A stretch of 64,000 nt of DNA from Pseudescherichia sp031979925 (GTDB taxonomy: Bacteria > Pseudomonadota > Gammaproteobacteria > Enterobacterales > Enterobacteriaceae): contig NZ_DALZFB010000006.1 in NCBI RefSeq assembly GCF_031979925.1, positions 1 to 64,000 of the forward strand, given 5' to 3'. Position numbers and translations under genes: made by a program. This document shows, piece after piece, positions 1 through 8,027 of the stretch (positions are counted from its first letter, which is position 1; the number at the start of each line of letters is the position of its first letter). The notes below the pieces were generated by a model, which made no database searches, was not told where the DNA came from, and worked only from the letters and a program-made list of their open reading frames with translations.

Positions 1-105
1 AAGCGGCGATTTTCCCTGCCGGGAGCCCGGGTCGCCAGGGTGGTGGCGGCGAGCCCCCCTGGCACGTTCACGTGTATAGGTTTTTCAGAAAAGCACAGCC
101 CATGA
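1..105 (+). other. 3' end of an unidentified open frame, cut by the window edge
   Basis: Frame 1 is open from the window edge to a TGA at 103-105 and would encode 34 residues ending in GFSEKHSP. It is rich in Arg, Pro and Gly. The composition faintly recalls the C-terminal part of small phage P4 Ash-like proteins, but this is memory only and no start is visible. It may equally be non-coding sequence downstream of fruA. It lies on the strand opposite the fru operon. Confidence 0.2.
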
Positions 106-154
106 GGTGAACGGAAACCACTGCGGCCCCTCATATTCCTCCCTCTCTTCCCAT

Positions 155-186
155 AAAAAAGGGCAGCCCATGGGCTGCCCTTTTTG
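155..186 (-). terminator. Rho-independent terminator of the fru operon
   Basis: A perfect 10-bp inverted repeat (GGGCAGCCCA/TGGGCTGCCC, 161-180) is flanked by an A-run at 155-160 and a T-run at 181-185. It can therefore end transcription from both strands. It lies just 3' of the fruA stop codon, which fits the end of fruBKA. Confidence 0.9.
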
Positions 187-198
187 ATCCAGCAAGCG

Positions 199-1896
199 TT
201 ACGCGGTTTTTACCGCCATTTCCGCTTCCGGACGTTTCAGGAAGGCGTAGGCCAGACCTGCCAGCAGCGTACCGGCAACAATCGCCACCAGGTAACCCAG
301 CACCGGCGTAATCGCTCCCGGGATCAGCAGTACAAACAGACCGCCGTGCGGTGCCATCAGCTTCGCGCCAATCGCCATGGAGATAGCTCCGGTCACCGCG
401 CCACCTACGATACAGCACGGGATCACACGCATCGGATCGCGAGCAGCGAACGGAATCGCCCCCTCGGAGATGAAGCACAGACCCAGCACCAGCGCGGCTT
501 TGCCCCCTTCCTGCTGCCCTTTATCGAACTTCTTACGGGCAACCATGGTTGCAACACCCATCGCCAGCGGCGGTACCATACCCGCGGCCATGATGGCAGC
601 CATCGGCGCATAGGTTTGGGTACTCAGCAGGCCAACACCAAAGGCATAAGCCGCTTTGTTAACCGGACCACCCATGTCGGTACACATCATGCCACCGAGG
701 ATCGCCCCCAGCAGTACCGCATTCGCCGTACCCATGGTTTGCAGCCAGTGGGTCAGACCCGTCAGGATACCCGCGACCGGTTTACCGATCAGGTAGATCA
801 TCGCCAGGCCAACCACCAGGCTGGAGAAGAGCGGAATGATCAGGATAGGCTTCAGCGCCTCCATGCTCGGCGGCAGCTTCAGCTTCTGGCTGATCGCTTT
901 CGCTACGTAGCCCGCAAGGAAACCTGCAATGATACCGCCGATAAAGCCGGAACCGGTGCTGACCGCCAGCATGCCGCCAATCAGGCCTGGGGTCAGACCC
1001 GGACGGTCGGCGATAGAGAACGCAATGTAACCTGCCAGCACTGGCACCATCAGCGCGAACGCCGAGCCGCCGCCGATCTGCATCAGCGCAGCGGCCAGGG
1101 TGTCAGGGGTTTTGAACGCTTCGATACCAAAGGCGAACGACAGAGCGATACAGAGGCCGCCCGCTACCACCATCGGCAGCATATAGGAGACGCCGGTCAG
1201 CAGGTGACGGTACGCGCCCGCGCTCTCTTTCTTCCCTTCCGTCGCCGTCTGGGCTTTGCCGGAAGGCTGATAAGGCTTCGCTTCCGCCTGAGCTTTATCC
1301 AGCTCCTGGGCGGTTTTCTTCAGCGCCAGACCGGTGGTGGTGCGGTACATCGGCTTACCGGCAAACTTCGCCAGATCCACTTCGATATCCGCGGCCACGA
1401 TCACCAGATCCGCCTCGGCCACCTCTTCCGGGGTGATGGCATTGCCGGCACCTACGGAGCCACGGGTTTCAACCTTTACCCACCAGCCGCGTTTTTTGGC
1501 TTCGGTTTCGATCGCTTCCGCCGCCATAAAGGTATGCGCTACGCCGGTCGGGCATGCGGTCACCGCCACAATGCGCTTCACGCCACCGCTCGCCGCCGGG
1601 GCGGCAGTCGCAGTAGTCACCACCGGGGCGCTGTAGACCGCGGCGTGACTTTTCGCCTCGCTCAGGAACAGCTCCGGGTGCGCTACGGCTCGGTTCACGT
1701 CGCCAAGCCACACCTTCTTGCCGCTCAGGGCGTTGTCGTTCGGCACGCTGGAGCCGAGCACAATCGCCAGCTCCGCTTCATTCGGGTTGTCGATAAATTG
1801 CAGATTTGCTTTCTGTGCCGCCGCACCCAGCAGGGTTTTCGCCATGTAAGCGCGAGCCTGTCCAAGAGCGGAGTCAATAATCAGCAGCGTTTTCAT
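199..1896 (-). CDS. fruA: PTS fructose transporter subunit EIIB'BC (FruA)
   Basis: Membrane component of the fructose phosphotransferase system. It imports fructose and releases it inside as fructose 1-phosphate. The 565-aa protein has a degenerate EIIB' domain (about 1-95), an Ala/Pro linker, and an active EIIB domain whose phosphorylated Cys is C115 in ACPTGVAHTF. A hydrophobic EIIC domain with repeated Gly-rich membrane segments follows (about 230-555). It is the last gene of fruB-fruK-fruA, starting 15 nt after the fruK stop. The phosphate comes from FruB, and the product is the substrate of FruK. Length and motifs match E. coli FruA. Confidence 0.97.
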   Translation of the reverse strand: MKTLLIIDSALGQARAYMAKTLLGAAAQKANLQFIDNPNEAELAIVLGSSVPNDNALSGKKVWLGDVNRAVAHPELFLSEAKSHAAVYSAPVVTTATAAPAASGGVKRIVAVTACPTGVAHTFMAAEAIETEAKKRGWWVKVETRGSVGAGNAITPEEVAEADLVIVAADIEVDLAKFAGKPMYRTTTGLALKKTAQELDKAQAEAKPYQPSGKAQTATEGKKESAGAYRHLLTGVSYMLPMVVAGGLCIALSFAFGIEAFKTPDTLAAALMQIGGGSAFALMVPVLAGYIAFSIADRPGLTPGLIGGMLAVSTGSGFIGGIIAGFLAGYVAKAISQKLKLPPSMEALKPILIIPLFSSLVVGLAMIYLIGKPVAGILTGLTHWLQTMGTANAVLLGAILGGMMCTDMGGPVNKAAYAFGVGLLSTQTYAPMAAIMAAGMVPPLAMGVATMVARKKFDKGQQEGGKAALVLGLCFISEGAIPFAARDPMRVIPCCIVGGAVTGAISMAIGAKLMAPHGGLFVLLIPGAITPVLGYLVAIVAGTLLAGLAYAFLKRPEAEMAVKTA

Positions 1897-1911
1897 TATG
1901 CTCTCCTGCTG

Positions 1912-2850
1912 TTAGTTAAAAGGTTTTAAGTCAACGCGCGCCATCATCGCGGCTAACTGGGTACGATCGGTAATGCCTACGTTACTCTGGCTGACGGCCA
2001 GCGCCGCGACAGCGGTCGCAAGGCGTAACGTATGCTCACTGGACTCACGCATCAGCAGGCCGTAAATCAGACCACCAACCATCGAATCCCCTGCGCCAAC
2101 GGTGCTTACCACCTCCATTGACGGCGGTTTGGCGATCCATTCGCCTGAAGCGTTAACCCACAGCGCCCCTTCCGCACCCAGCGAAATCACCACGTGGGCG
2201 ATCCCCTGCTCGCGAAGGGCATGAGCGGCTTCAATCACATCTTTCAGCTCAGGCAGCTTACGCCCGGCCCAGATCTCCAGCTCGCGGCGGTTAGGCTTCA
2301 CCAGCCATGGCGCGGCTTTCAGCCCGGCGACCAGCGCCTCGCGGCTGCTGTCAAAGATGATGCACGGACACTGGCTGCGCAGGCGGGTCATCCAGTCAGT
2401 GAAGGCTTCCGGGCTGACGCCGGCCGGCAGGCTACCGCTGACGCAAACCATATCGAACTGGCCCAGCCAGCTCAGAGAGTCGGCGACAAAGCGTTCCCAG
2501 TCCGCCGGGGTCACTTCAAAACCGGAGAAGTTGAAATCGGTGACCTCGCTGTCTTTTTCGGTCAGCTTAACGTTGATGCGGGTACGGCCCTGCACCACCT
2601 GGAAACGGTTAGCAATCCCCAGCTCGCTGAACAGCTGCTGGAAGCCATCCTGGTTATCTTTGCCGAGGAAGCCACCGACGGTGACGTCAATGCCTAAGTC
2701 TTTAAGCACTTTGGCAACGTTGATCCCTTTACCTGCTGCGTGCAGGCCGGTGGTCCGGACCAGGTTTACTTCACCGCGTTCAATTTCAGGAGTAAATCCC
2801 ACCAGGTCGTAGGCCGGATTAAGAGTGATTGTGGCAACACGTCTGCTCAT
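1912..2850 (-). CDS. fruK: 1-phosphofructokinase
   Basis: Cytosolic kinase of the PfkB/ribokinase family. It converts fructose 1-phosphate made by FruA into fructose 1,6-bisphosphate. The 312-aa protein has the N-terminal PfkB signature (GLHAAGKGINVAKVL) and the C-terminal motif GAGDSMVGG with the catalytic Asp. Its ATG overlaps the fruB stop in TAATG (one shared base), indicating translational coupling. Its substrate, fructose 1-phosphate, is the inducer that releases the Cra repressor, so FruK activity feeds back on this operon. Near-identical in length and sequence to E. coli FruK. Confidence 0.97.
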   Translation of the reverse strand: MSRRVATITLNPAYDLVGFTPEIERGEVNLVRTTGLHAAGKGINVAKVLKDLGIDVTVGGFLGKDNQDGFQQLFSELGIANRFQVVQGRTRINVKLTEKDSEVTDFNFSGFEVTPADWERFVADSLSWLGQFDMVCVSGSLPAGVSPEAFTDWMTRLRSQCPCIIFDSSREALVAGLKAAPWLVKPNRRELEIWAGRKLPELKDVIEAAHALREQGIAHVVISLGAEGALWVNASGEWIAKPPSMEVVSTVGAGDSMVGGLIYGLLMRESSEHTLRLATAVAALAVSQSNVGITDRTQLAAMMARVDLKPFN

Positions 2851-3980
2851 TATGCGCCCTCCCCCAGACCGCTCGCGATGGCTTCGCCAATCGCCTGCAG
2901 CGCCTGTTCAGCATCTTCGCCCTGCGCGGTAAAGCGCAGGCGATGTCCCTTCTTCACGCCCAGCGCCACCACCTTCATCAGGCTACGGCCGTTGGCTGGC
3001 TTGCCGCTGCCGTCCAGGTTGGTGACGGTCACGTCGCTGTTAAACTGTTTAATGGTGTTGACCAGCATCGTTCCCGGACGAGCGTGCAGGCCGTGCTCGT
3101 TACGCACGACAAACTCGGCGTTCAGCACGTCAGCTTTCAGGGCGTCATCGCTGGTCAGCAGCGCCAGCAAGGTGGCGGAATCAGCGGACAACAGGCGGTC
3201 AGCTTTATTCGCCAGCAGAATGTCAGCCAGACGCTTCAGCACCGCTTCCGGGCCGTTGTCGGTCATCGCCACGCTCACCAGCAGCGCCGCGCGCTCGCCG
3301 TTTACGTCAAAGGCGTTTGCGGCCCGACTGACGGCAATGGCGCTCTGCAGGTTGCCTTCGGCGCTGTCGTTCAGCCAGATACCCTGGCCAAGGTTCAGCG
3401 GCTGTTCGCTGATGGCGCGGGTCACGAAGTTAACGTCGACTGCACCGGCCTCTTTCAGGCGTCCGGCGTTCAGCGCTTGCAGCGTCACCAGATCGCTGGC
3501 GGCGACGTCGAGGATCAGAGTCTCGTTATCCAGCTTCATGCCGGCACTCTGCTTTTCACCCATCAGCAGGGCGCGCAGCTCTTCAGCCGTCGTGGCTGAC
3601 TGTAGCTGGGCTGCGACGTCATCATCGCTCAGAACGTGGGTCAGCTGACGCAGCAGGCCCAAATGCTCATCGGAGCTGGCAGCGATGCCGATAGCAACAT
3701 AGGCTACCTGTCCTTCACCCCACAGGACGCCCTGCGGAAACTGATAGACCTGCACGCCGGTTTTCAGCACCTGATCACGGGTATCAGTGGTGCCATGCGG
3801 AATAGCGATGCCGTTACCAAGGAAGGTCGAGGTCTGCTGCTCGCGCGCGAGCATACCGGCCACGTAGCCGTCAGCCACATTGCCCGCCTGCACCAGCGCG
3901 CCCGCTATCTGGCGAATAGCCTCTTCTTTATTACCGGCCTGCTGGCCTGGATGGATGTCCTGAACGGATAACTGGAACAT
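2850..3980 (-). CDS. fruB: PTS fructose EIIA-HPr fusion (diphosphoryl transfer protein)
   Basis: Carries phosphate from enzyme I to FruA, replacing separate HPr and EIIA proteins. The 376-aa protein has an N-terminal EIIA-Fru domain with active His62 in GIAIPHGTT, a central receiver-like region (about 150-280), and a C-terminal HPr domain with active His299 in NEHGLHARPG. It is the first gene of the operon. An AGGAG ribosome-binding site lies 8-9 nt before the ATG at 3980. Two Cra operators sit 23-100 nt upstream of the start, so the operon should be repressed by Cra and induced by fructose 1-phosphate. Confidence 0.97.
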   Translation of the reverse strand: MFQLSVQDIHPGQQAGNKEEAIRQIAGALVQAGNVADGYVAGMLAREQQTSTFLGNGIAIPHGTTDTRDQVLKTGVQVYQFPQGVLWGEGQVAYVAIGIAASSDEHLGLLRQLTHVLSDDDVAAQLQSATTAEELRALLMGEKQSAGMKLDNETLILDVAASDLVTLQALNAGRLKEAGAVDVNFVTRAISEQPLNLGQGIWLNDSAEGNLQSAIAVSRAANAFDVNGERAALLVSVAMTDNGPEAVLKRLADILLANKADRLLSADSATLLALLTSDDALKADVLNAEFVVRNEHGLHARPGTMLVNTIKQFNSDVTVTNLDGSGKPANGRSLMKVVALGVKKGHRLRFTAQGEDAEQALQAIGEAIASGLGEGA

Positions 3981-4002
3981 GAATCTCCACTCCTGCTGAA
4001 CT

Positions 4003-4016
4003 TGAATCGTTTCAGC
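4003..4016 (-). promoter_or_regulatory. Cra (FruR) operator, proximal
   Basis: Read on the minus strand this is GCTGAAACGATTCA, one mismatch from the Cra consensus GCTGAAACGTTTCA. It lies 23 nt before the fruB start codon, where the known proximal Cra site of the enterobacterial fru operon lies. Confidence 0.8.
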
Positions 4017-4066
4017 TAGCTGGTGAAATGGAGCGTCACCGGCGCAAGGAAGTTCGGGCAGATGAC

Positions 4067-4080
4067 GCTGAAACGTTTCA
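4067..4080 (+). promoter_or_regulatory. Cra (FruR) operator, distal
   Basis: GCTGAAACGTTTCA is an exact match to the Cra half-palindrome consensus. With the site at 4003-4016 it forms the two-operator arrangement known from E. coli fruBKA. The following 270 nt up to setB show no gene I can support. Confidence 0.88.
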
Positions 4081-4350
4081 CGAAGTCTTGCTCAGACTGC
4101 TCCATCGATCAAGGAAACTCTTAATTTAGGTATTAAAATTTAGAGCTAATGCACATTTTCTTACCGCTTGCCGACGCGTTGCTGAACAAAATCTACCGAC
4201 TTTGCGGTCTGTTTCAGCAATGTCAGCCTTAATGATAATTATTTCAAAATAGCGTTTTGCTTTTTTGTGGCAAAACCCGGTCCGATAGCTGTCTATTTTC
4301 GCTCCAGCGGCGTAAAATCCGCGTCTCTCTATGCTAAACGATAGTCCAAG

Positions 4351-5532
4351 ATGCAAACTTCCCCTGCTGACGCTGCCCCAAGACCCGTTGATTTCACCTC
4401 TGCCGCATTCCTGATCGTCGCCTTCTTAACCGGCATCGCCGGGGCGTTACAGACTCCTACCCTGAGCCTGTTTCTGACTAATGAAGTGCATGTTCGTCCG
4501 GCGATGGTTGGCTTCTTCTTTACCGGTAGCGCGGTGATCGGCATCCTGGTCAGCCAGTTCCTGGCGGGACGATCCGACCGCAAAGGCAGCCGGAAAAACC
4601 TGATCGTCTTCTGCTGCCTGCTCGGGGTGCTGGCCTGCGTGCTGTTTGCGTGGAACCGCAACTATTTTATTCTGCTGTTCATCGGCGTATTCCTGAGCAG
4701 CTTTGGCTCCACTGCCAACCCGCAGATGTTCGCTCTCGCCCGGGAGCATGCCGACCATACCGGGCGGGAAGCTGTGATGTTCAGCTCGATCCTGCGCGCC
4801 CAGGTGTCGCTGGCATGGGTGATTGGCCCGCCGCTGGCCTATGCCCTGGCGATGGGGTTTGGCTTTACGGCGATGTACCTCAGCGCGGCAGTAGCCTATA
4901 TTGTCTGTGGCGTGATGGTCTGGCTCTTTCTGCCCGCCATGCGTAAAGAGCCTCGGCTCGCCACTGGCGTAGCTGAAGCGCCGCGCACTAACCGCCGCGA
5001 CGCTCTGCTGTTGTTTACCATCTGCACCCTGATGTGGGGCACCAACAGCCTCTACATTATCAATATGCCGCTGTTTATTATTGAAGAGCTGCACCTGCCG
5101 GAGAAACTGGCTGGCGTGATGATGGGCACCGCCGCCGGGCTGGAGATCCCGACGATGCTGATTGCAGGCTACTATGCAAAACGCTTCGGGAAGCGCTTCC
5201 TGATGCGCATCGCAGTGGCGGGCGGCGTGCTGTTCTATATCGCCATGCTGACGGTGCACACCCCAGCTCTGCTGCTGGCCTTCCAGCTGCTGAACGCCAT
5301 CTATATCGGCATTCTGGCGGGGATTGGCATGCTCTACTTCCAGGATCTGATGCCAGGCCAGGCCGGGGCCGCTACCACGCTCTATACCAATACTACCCGC
5401 GTCGGCTGGATCATCGCGGGCTCAATGGCCGGGGTAGTGGCGGAGATCTGGAGCTATCACGCCGTGTTCTGGATCGCACTGGTGATGGCGCTGATGGCCG
5501 CCGTCTGCCTTGCGCGTATTAAGGATGTTTAG
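4351..5532 (+). CDS. setB: Sugar efflux transporter SetB (MFS)
   Basis: Inner-membrane major facilitator protein of the SET family. In E. coli it exports lactose and glucose-like sugars and has been linked to chromosome segregation. The 393-aa protein has about 12 hydrophobic segments. It carries the MFS loop signature between the second and third (SQFLAGRSDRKGSRKN) and follows E. coli SetB almost residue for residue, including its length. The annotated ATG matches that protein, although a clear ribosome-binding site is not visible before it. The last four bases (TTAG, 5529-5532) are shared with the convergent yeiW gene. Confidence 0.95.
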   Translation: MQTSPADAAPRPVDFTSAAFLIVAFLTGIAGALQTPTLSLFLTNEVHVRPAMVGFFFTGSAVIGILVSQFLAGRSDRKGSRKNLIVFCCLLGVLACVLFAWNRNYFILLFIGVFLSSFGSTANPQMFALAREHADHTGREAVMFSSILRAQVSLAWVIGPPLAYALAMGFGFTAMYLSAAVAYIVCGVMVWLFLPAMRKEPRLATGVAEAPRTNRRDALLLFTICTLMWGTNSLYIINMPLFIIEELHLPEKLAGVMMGTAAGLEIPTMLIAGYYAKRFGKRFLMRIAVAGGVLFYIAMLTVHTPALLLAFQLLNAIYIGILAGIGMLYFQDLMPGQAGAATTLYTNTTRVGWIIAGSMAGVVAEIWSYHAVFWIALVMALMAAVCLARIKDV

Positions 5533-5783
5533 GGTGCGGTTGCCGCTTCGAGCGTAAGCAGGTACGTCATTGCCGCGTCGCGGCTGGTGAGGCACATCTC
5601 TTGCGACGGTTGCAGGCCGGAACAGACCTTTGGGCGCAGGGGCGAGCCAAAGATGTTGCAGAGGTTGTCGGCAGAGAGCTGAACGCAGCGCGTATTGGCC
5701 GGCTTGCCGTTGGGCATCCCGGGGATAGGACTACTGATTGACGGGGCGGTACAGCAGGCTCCGCAGTCCGGGCGACACTCCAT
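5529..5783 (-). CDS. yeiW: YkgJ/YeiW family Cys-rich protein
   Basis: Small (84 aa) cytosolic protein of the UPF0153/YkgJ family, thought to chelate zinc or iron. No reaction is established. It has the N-terminal cluster CRPDCGACC and further Cys at about residues 33, 42, 55 and 64, a pattern suited to metal binding. I chose the internal ATG at 5783 (MECRPDCG) because it matches the E. coli orthologue and has AAGAGAG upstream. A longer frame from 5819 adds 12 residues without family support. Its stop overlaps that of convergent setB by 4 nt. Confidence 0.85.
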   Translation of the reverse strand: MECRPDCGACCTAPSISSPIPGMPNGKPANTRCVQLSADNLCNIFGSPLRPKVCSGLQPSQEMCLTSRDAAMTYLLTLEAATAP

Positions 5784-5951
5784 AAAACGGCTCTCTTTTC
5801 GTAGTGAATAGCACGGCAAATGCCGACGCTTTGCCGCACGCTAACACTTTTCGTAGTGAAGATGCAAAACCTGGCGAAGAGGCTTGCCAACTGCGCCCCT
5901 CGCGAGTACTTTGTCGCGATATTTTTCCCACTTTCCCGCACAGGATCCATC

Positions 5952-6524
5952 ATGGCAAGAGCGAACGAAATCAAAAAAGGTATGGTATTGAATTACAACG
6001 GTAAGCTGCTGATTGTAAAAAATATCGATATTCAATCCCCCAGCGCCCGTGGCGCAGCCACCCTCTATAAAATGCGCTTTGCCGACGTCCGCACCGGGCT
6101 GAAAGTGGAAGAGCGTTTTAAGGGCGATGATATCGTTGATACCGTGACCCTGACCCGTCGCTTCGTTGACTTCTCCTACGTGGACGGTAATGAGTACGTC
6201 TTCATGGATAAAGAGGATTACACCCCGTATATCTTCACCAAAGAGCAGATTGAAGAAGAGTTACAGTTTATGCCGGAAGGCGGCATGCCGGATATGCAGG
6301 TTTTGACGTGGGATGGCCAGCTGCTGGCGCTGGAGCTGCCGCAGACGGTAGATCTGGAAATTGTAGAGACCGCCCCGGGAATTAAAGGTGCATCGGCCAG
6401 CTCACGCACTAAGCCAGCGACCCTGAGCACCGGTCTGGTGATCCAGGTGCCAGAGTACCTGACTACCGGCGAGAAGATCCGCATTCATATCGAAGAGAGC
6501 CGCTATATGGGCCGCGCGGATTAA
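5952..6524 (+). CDS. efpL: Elongation factor P-like protein EfpL (YeiP)
   Basis: Paralogue of translation factor EF-P. It binds the ribosomal E site and relieves stalling, at proline stretches and some other motifs. The 190-aa protein has an N-terminal KOW-like domain (about 1-65) and two OB domains. The loop that in EF-P presents a modified Lys here reads SPSARGAATL with Arg33 at the tip, as in other EfpL proteins that act without modification. The start at 5952 (MARANEIKKG) matches the family length. Upstream in-frame extensions to 5820 lack support. It is a single gene followed by REP sequences. Confidence 0.95.
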   Translation: MARANEIKKGMVLNYNGKLLIVKNIDIQSPSARGAATLYKMRFADVRTGLKVEERFKGDDIVDTVTLTRRFVDFSYVDGNEYVFMDKEDYTPYIFTKEQIEEELQFMPEGGMPDMQVLTWDGQLLALELPQTVDLEIVETAPGIKGASASSRTKPATLSTGLVIQVPEYLTTGEKIRIHIEESRYMGRAD

Positions 6525-6536
6525 GATTATGTCAAT

Positions 6537-6616
6537 GCCGGGTGGCAGCTAACCGCCTTACCCGGCCTACAAAACCGCACGATCCCGTAGGCCCGGCAAG
6601 CAGCGCGCCGCCGGGC
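6537..6616. repeat. REP (palindromic unit) pair
   Basis: Two inverted REP units: 6537-6570 (GCCGGGTGGC...CCCGGCCTAC) and 6587-6616 (GTAGGCCCGG...GCCGGGC), separated by 16 nt. This is the BIME arrangement typical of enterobacterial intergenic regions. It lies between convergent efpL and uxuA and may protect both mRNA ends. Confidence 0.85.
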
Positions 6617-6628
6617 AATTTGCGGAAT

Positions 6629-7819
6629 CTATAATAAATCGCGGAACATCATCTGCTTCAGCGCCAGCTCTACGCCGCGCACTTCCGCCATCCCCTTCAG
6701 GCGACCAATCGCCGAATAGCCTGGGTTGGTTTTCTTTCGCAGATCGTCAAGCATCTGATGGCCGTGATCCGGACGGAATGGGATCGGACGCAGATCGCCC
6801 GCCTGTTTGCGCCGCTGCTCTTCGGTTAGAATCGCTTTCACCACCGCCACCATATCAACGTCGCCGTGCAGATGCGCCGCCTCGTGGAAGGTTTTTGGGT
6901 TCTCTTCCCGGCAGGTTGAGCGCAGGTGGGTGAAGTGAATACGGTCACCAAAGGTTTCCACCATCTTCACCAGATCGTTATCGGCACGCACGCCGTAGGA
7001 GCCGGTACACATGGTGAAGCCGTTGTTGATGCTATCGACGGTCTCTTTCAGCCACTGCATATCGTCAATGGTAGAGACAATACGCGGCAGGCCGAGGATT
7101 GGGCGCGGTGGATCGTCCGGATGCACCGCCAGGCGCACCCCGGCCTCTTCCGCTACCGGGACAATCGCCCGCAGAAAGACGGCCATATTTTCGCGCAGCT
7201 GCGCTTTATCGATGCCGTCATACTCCGCTAAGCGGGCACGGAACTGGTCCAGCGTGTAGCCCTCTTCCGCCCCCGGCAGGCCAGCAATGATATTGCGGGT
7301 CAGCTTGTCGATCTCCGCCTCGCTGGCCGCGTTGAAGTACGCCTGCGCCTGACGCTGCTCCTCTTCGCTGTAGTCCGCTTCCGCACCTTTACGCTTCAGG
7401 ACATGCAGCTCGAAGGCGGCGAAGGCGATCTGATCGAAGCGCAGGGCTTTCGAACCGTCCGGCAGCTCATACTCCAGATCGGTACGGGTCCAGTCGAGGA
7501 TCGGCATAAAGTTGTAGCAGACGGTATCAATGCCGCAGGCCGCCAGGTTACGGATGCTCTGCTGGTAGTTGGCAATCCAGGTATCAACCTGACCGCTGTG
7601 GGTTTTGATCTCTTCGTGTACCGGAATGCTCTCCACAACTGACCAGGTTAACCCCTTCTCGGCCAGCAAGGCCTGGCGCTGTTTGATCTCTTCAACCGGC
7701 CACACCTGGCCATTAGGGATGTGGTGCAGCGCGGTGACCACACCCGTTGCGCCTGCCTGACGCACATCATCAAGTGAAACCGGATCGTTTGGACCGTACC
7801 AACGCCAGGTTTGTTCCAT
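6629..7819 (-). CDS. uxuA: Mannonate dehydratase
   Basis: Dehydrates D-mannonate to 2-keto-3-deoxygluconate in hexuronate (glucuronate) breakdown. The 396-aa protein follows E. coli UxuA throughout, including HPDDPPRPILGLPRI and the C-terminal MRPDHGHQML-type metal-site region (here PFRPDHGHQML). I take the ATG at 7819 (MEQTWRWYGP), preceded by GAGGATGAGG. The longer frame to 7882 adds 21 residues absent from the family. In E. coli uxuA pairs with uxuB elsewhere. Here it is divergent from yeiQ, an UxuB-like oxidoreductase, across a region with ExuR/UxuR-type operators. Confidence 0.95.
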   Translation of the reverse strand: MEQTWRWYGPNDPVSLDDVRQAGATGVVTALHHIPNGQVWPVEEIKQRQALLAEKGLTWSVVESIPVHEEIKTHSGQVDTWIANYQQSIRNLAACGIDTVCYNFMPILDWTRTDLEYELPDGSKALRFDQIAFAAFELHVLKRKGAEADYSEEEQRQAQAYFNAASEAEIDKLTRNIIAGLPGAEEGYTLDQFRARLAEYDGIDKAQLRENMAVFLRAIVPVAEEAGVRLAVHPDDPPRPILGLPRIVSTIDDMQWLKETVDSINNGFTMCTGSYGVRADNDLVKMVETFGDRIHFTHLRSTCREENPKTFHEAAHLHGDVDMVAVVKAILTEEQRRKQAGDLRPIPFRPDHGHQMLDDLRKKTNPGYSAIGRLKGMAEVRGVELALKQMMFRDLL

Positions 7820-7835
7820 CGCCTCATCCTCAATA

Positions 7836-7853
7836 AAGTTGTTATACCAATAT
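7836..7853. promoter_or_regulatory. Probable ExuR/UxuR operator (uxuA-proximal)
   Basis: AAGTTGTTATACCAATAT matches the palindromic hexuronate-repressor consensus AAATTGGTATACCAATTT at 15 of 18 positions by eye. It lies 17 nt upstream of the uxuA start. Confidence 0.65.
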
Positions 7854-7945
7854 GGCTCATACAGATGTTGACTACCATACATGTTTCGCTGGAAGGGTCA
7901 ATTGGTCCGCTACCTTTGATTGATCCAGCTCACGTTCCTCAGATA

Positions 7946-7963
7946 TTTGGGGCACACCAATTC
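7946..7963. promoter_or_regulatory. Second ExuR/UxuR-like operator (intergenic)
   Basis: On the minus strand this reads AATTGGTGTGCCCCAAAT-like, with one good half-site (ATTGGT) and a weaker second half. Further isolated ATTGGT half-sites occur at 7901-7906 and just before yeiQ. Together with 7836-7853 they suggest shared control of the divergent genes. Confidence 0.4.
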
Positions 7964-8027
7964 AATTTGCTGTCATATAACTTTACACTGCATTTTGTTA
8001 ATTATTGGTTAATCAGGTGTATTGGTC

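Noticed and set aside
4231..4245. Fur-box-like AATGATAATTATTTC upstream of setB
   Set aside because: Only one half resembles the Fur hexamer array, the symmetry is poor, and setB has no known iron link.
4126..4356. 76-codon minus-strand frame between fruB and setB
   Set aside because: No ribosome-binding site, overlaps the setB start, and has no recognisable motif.
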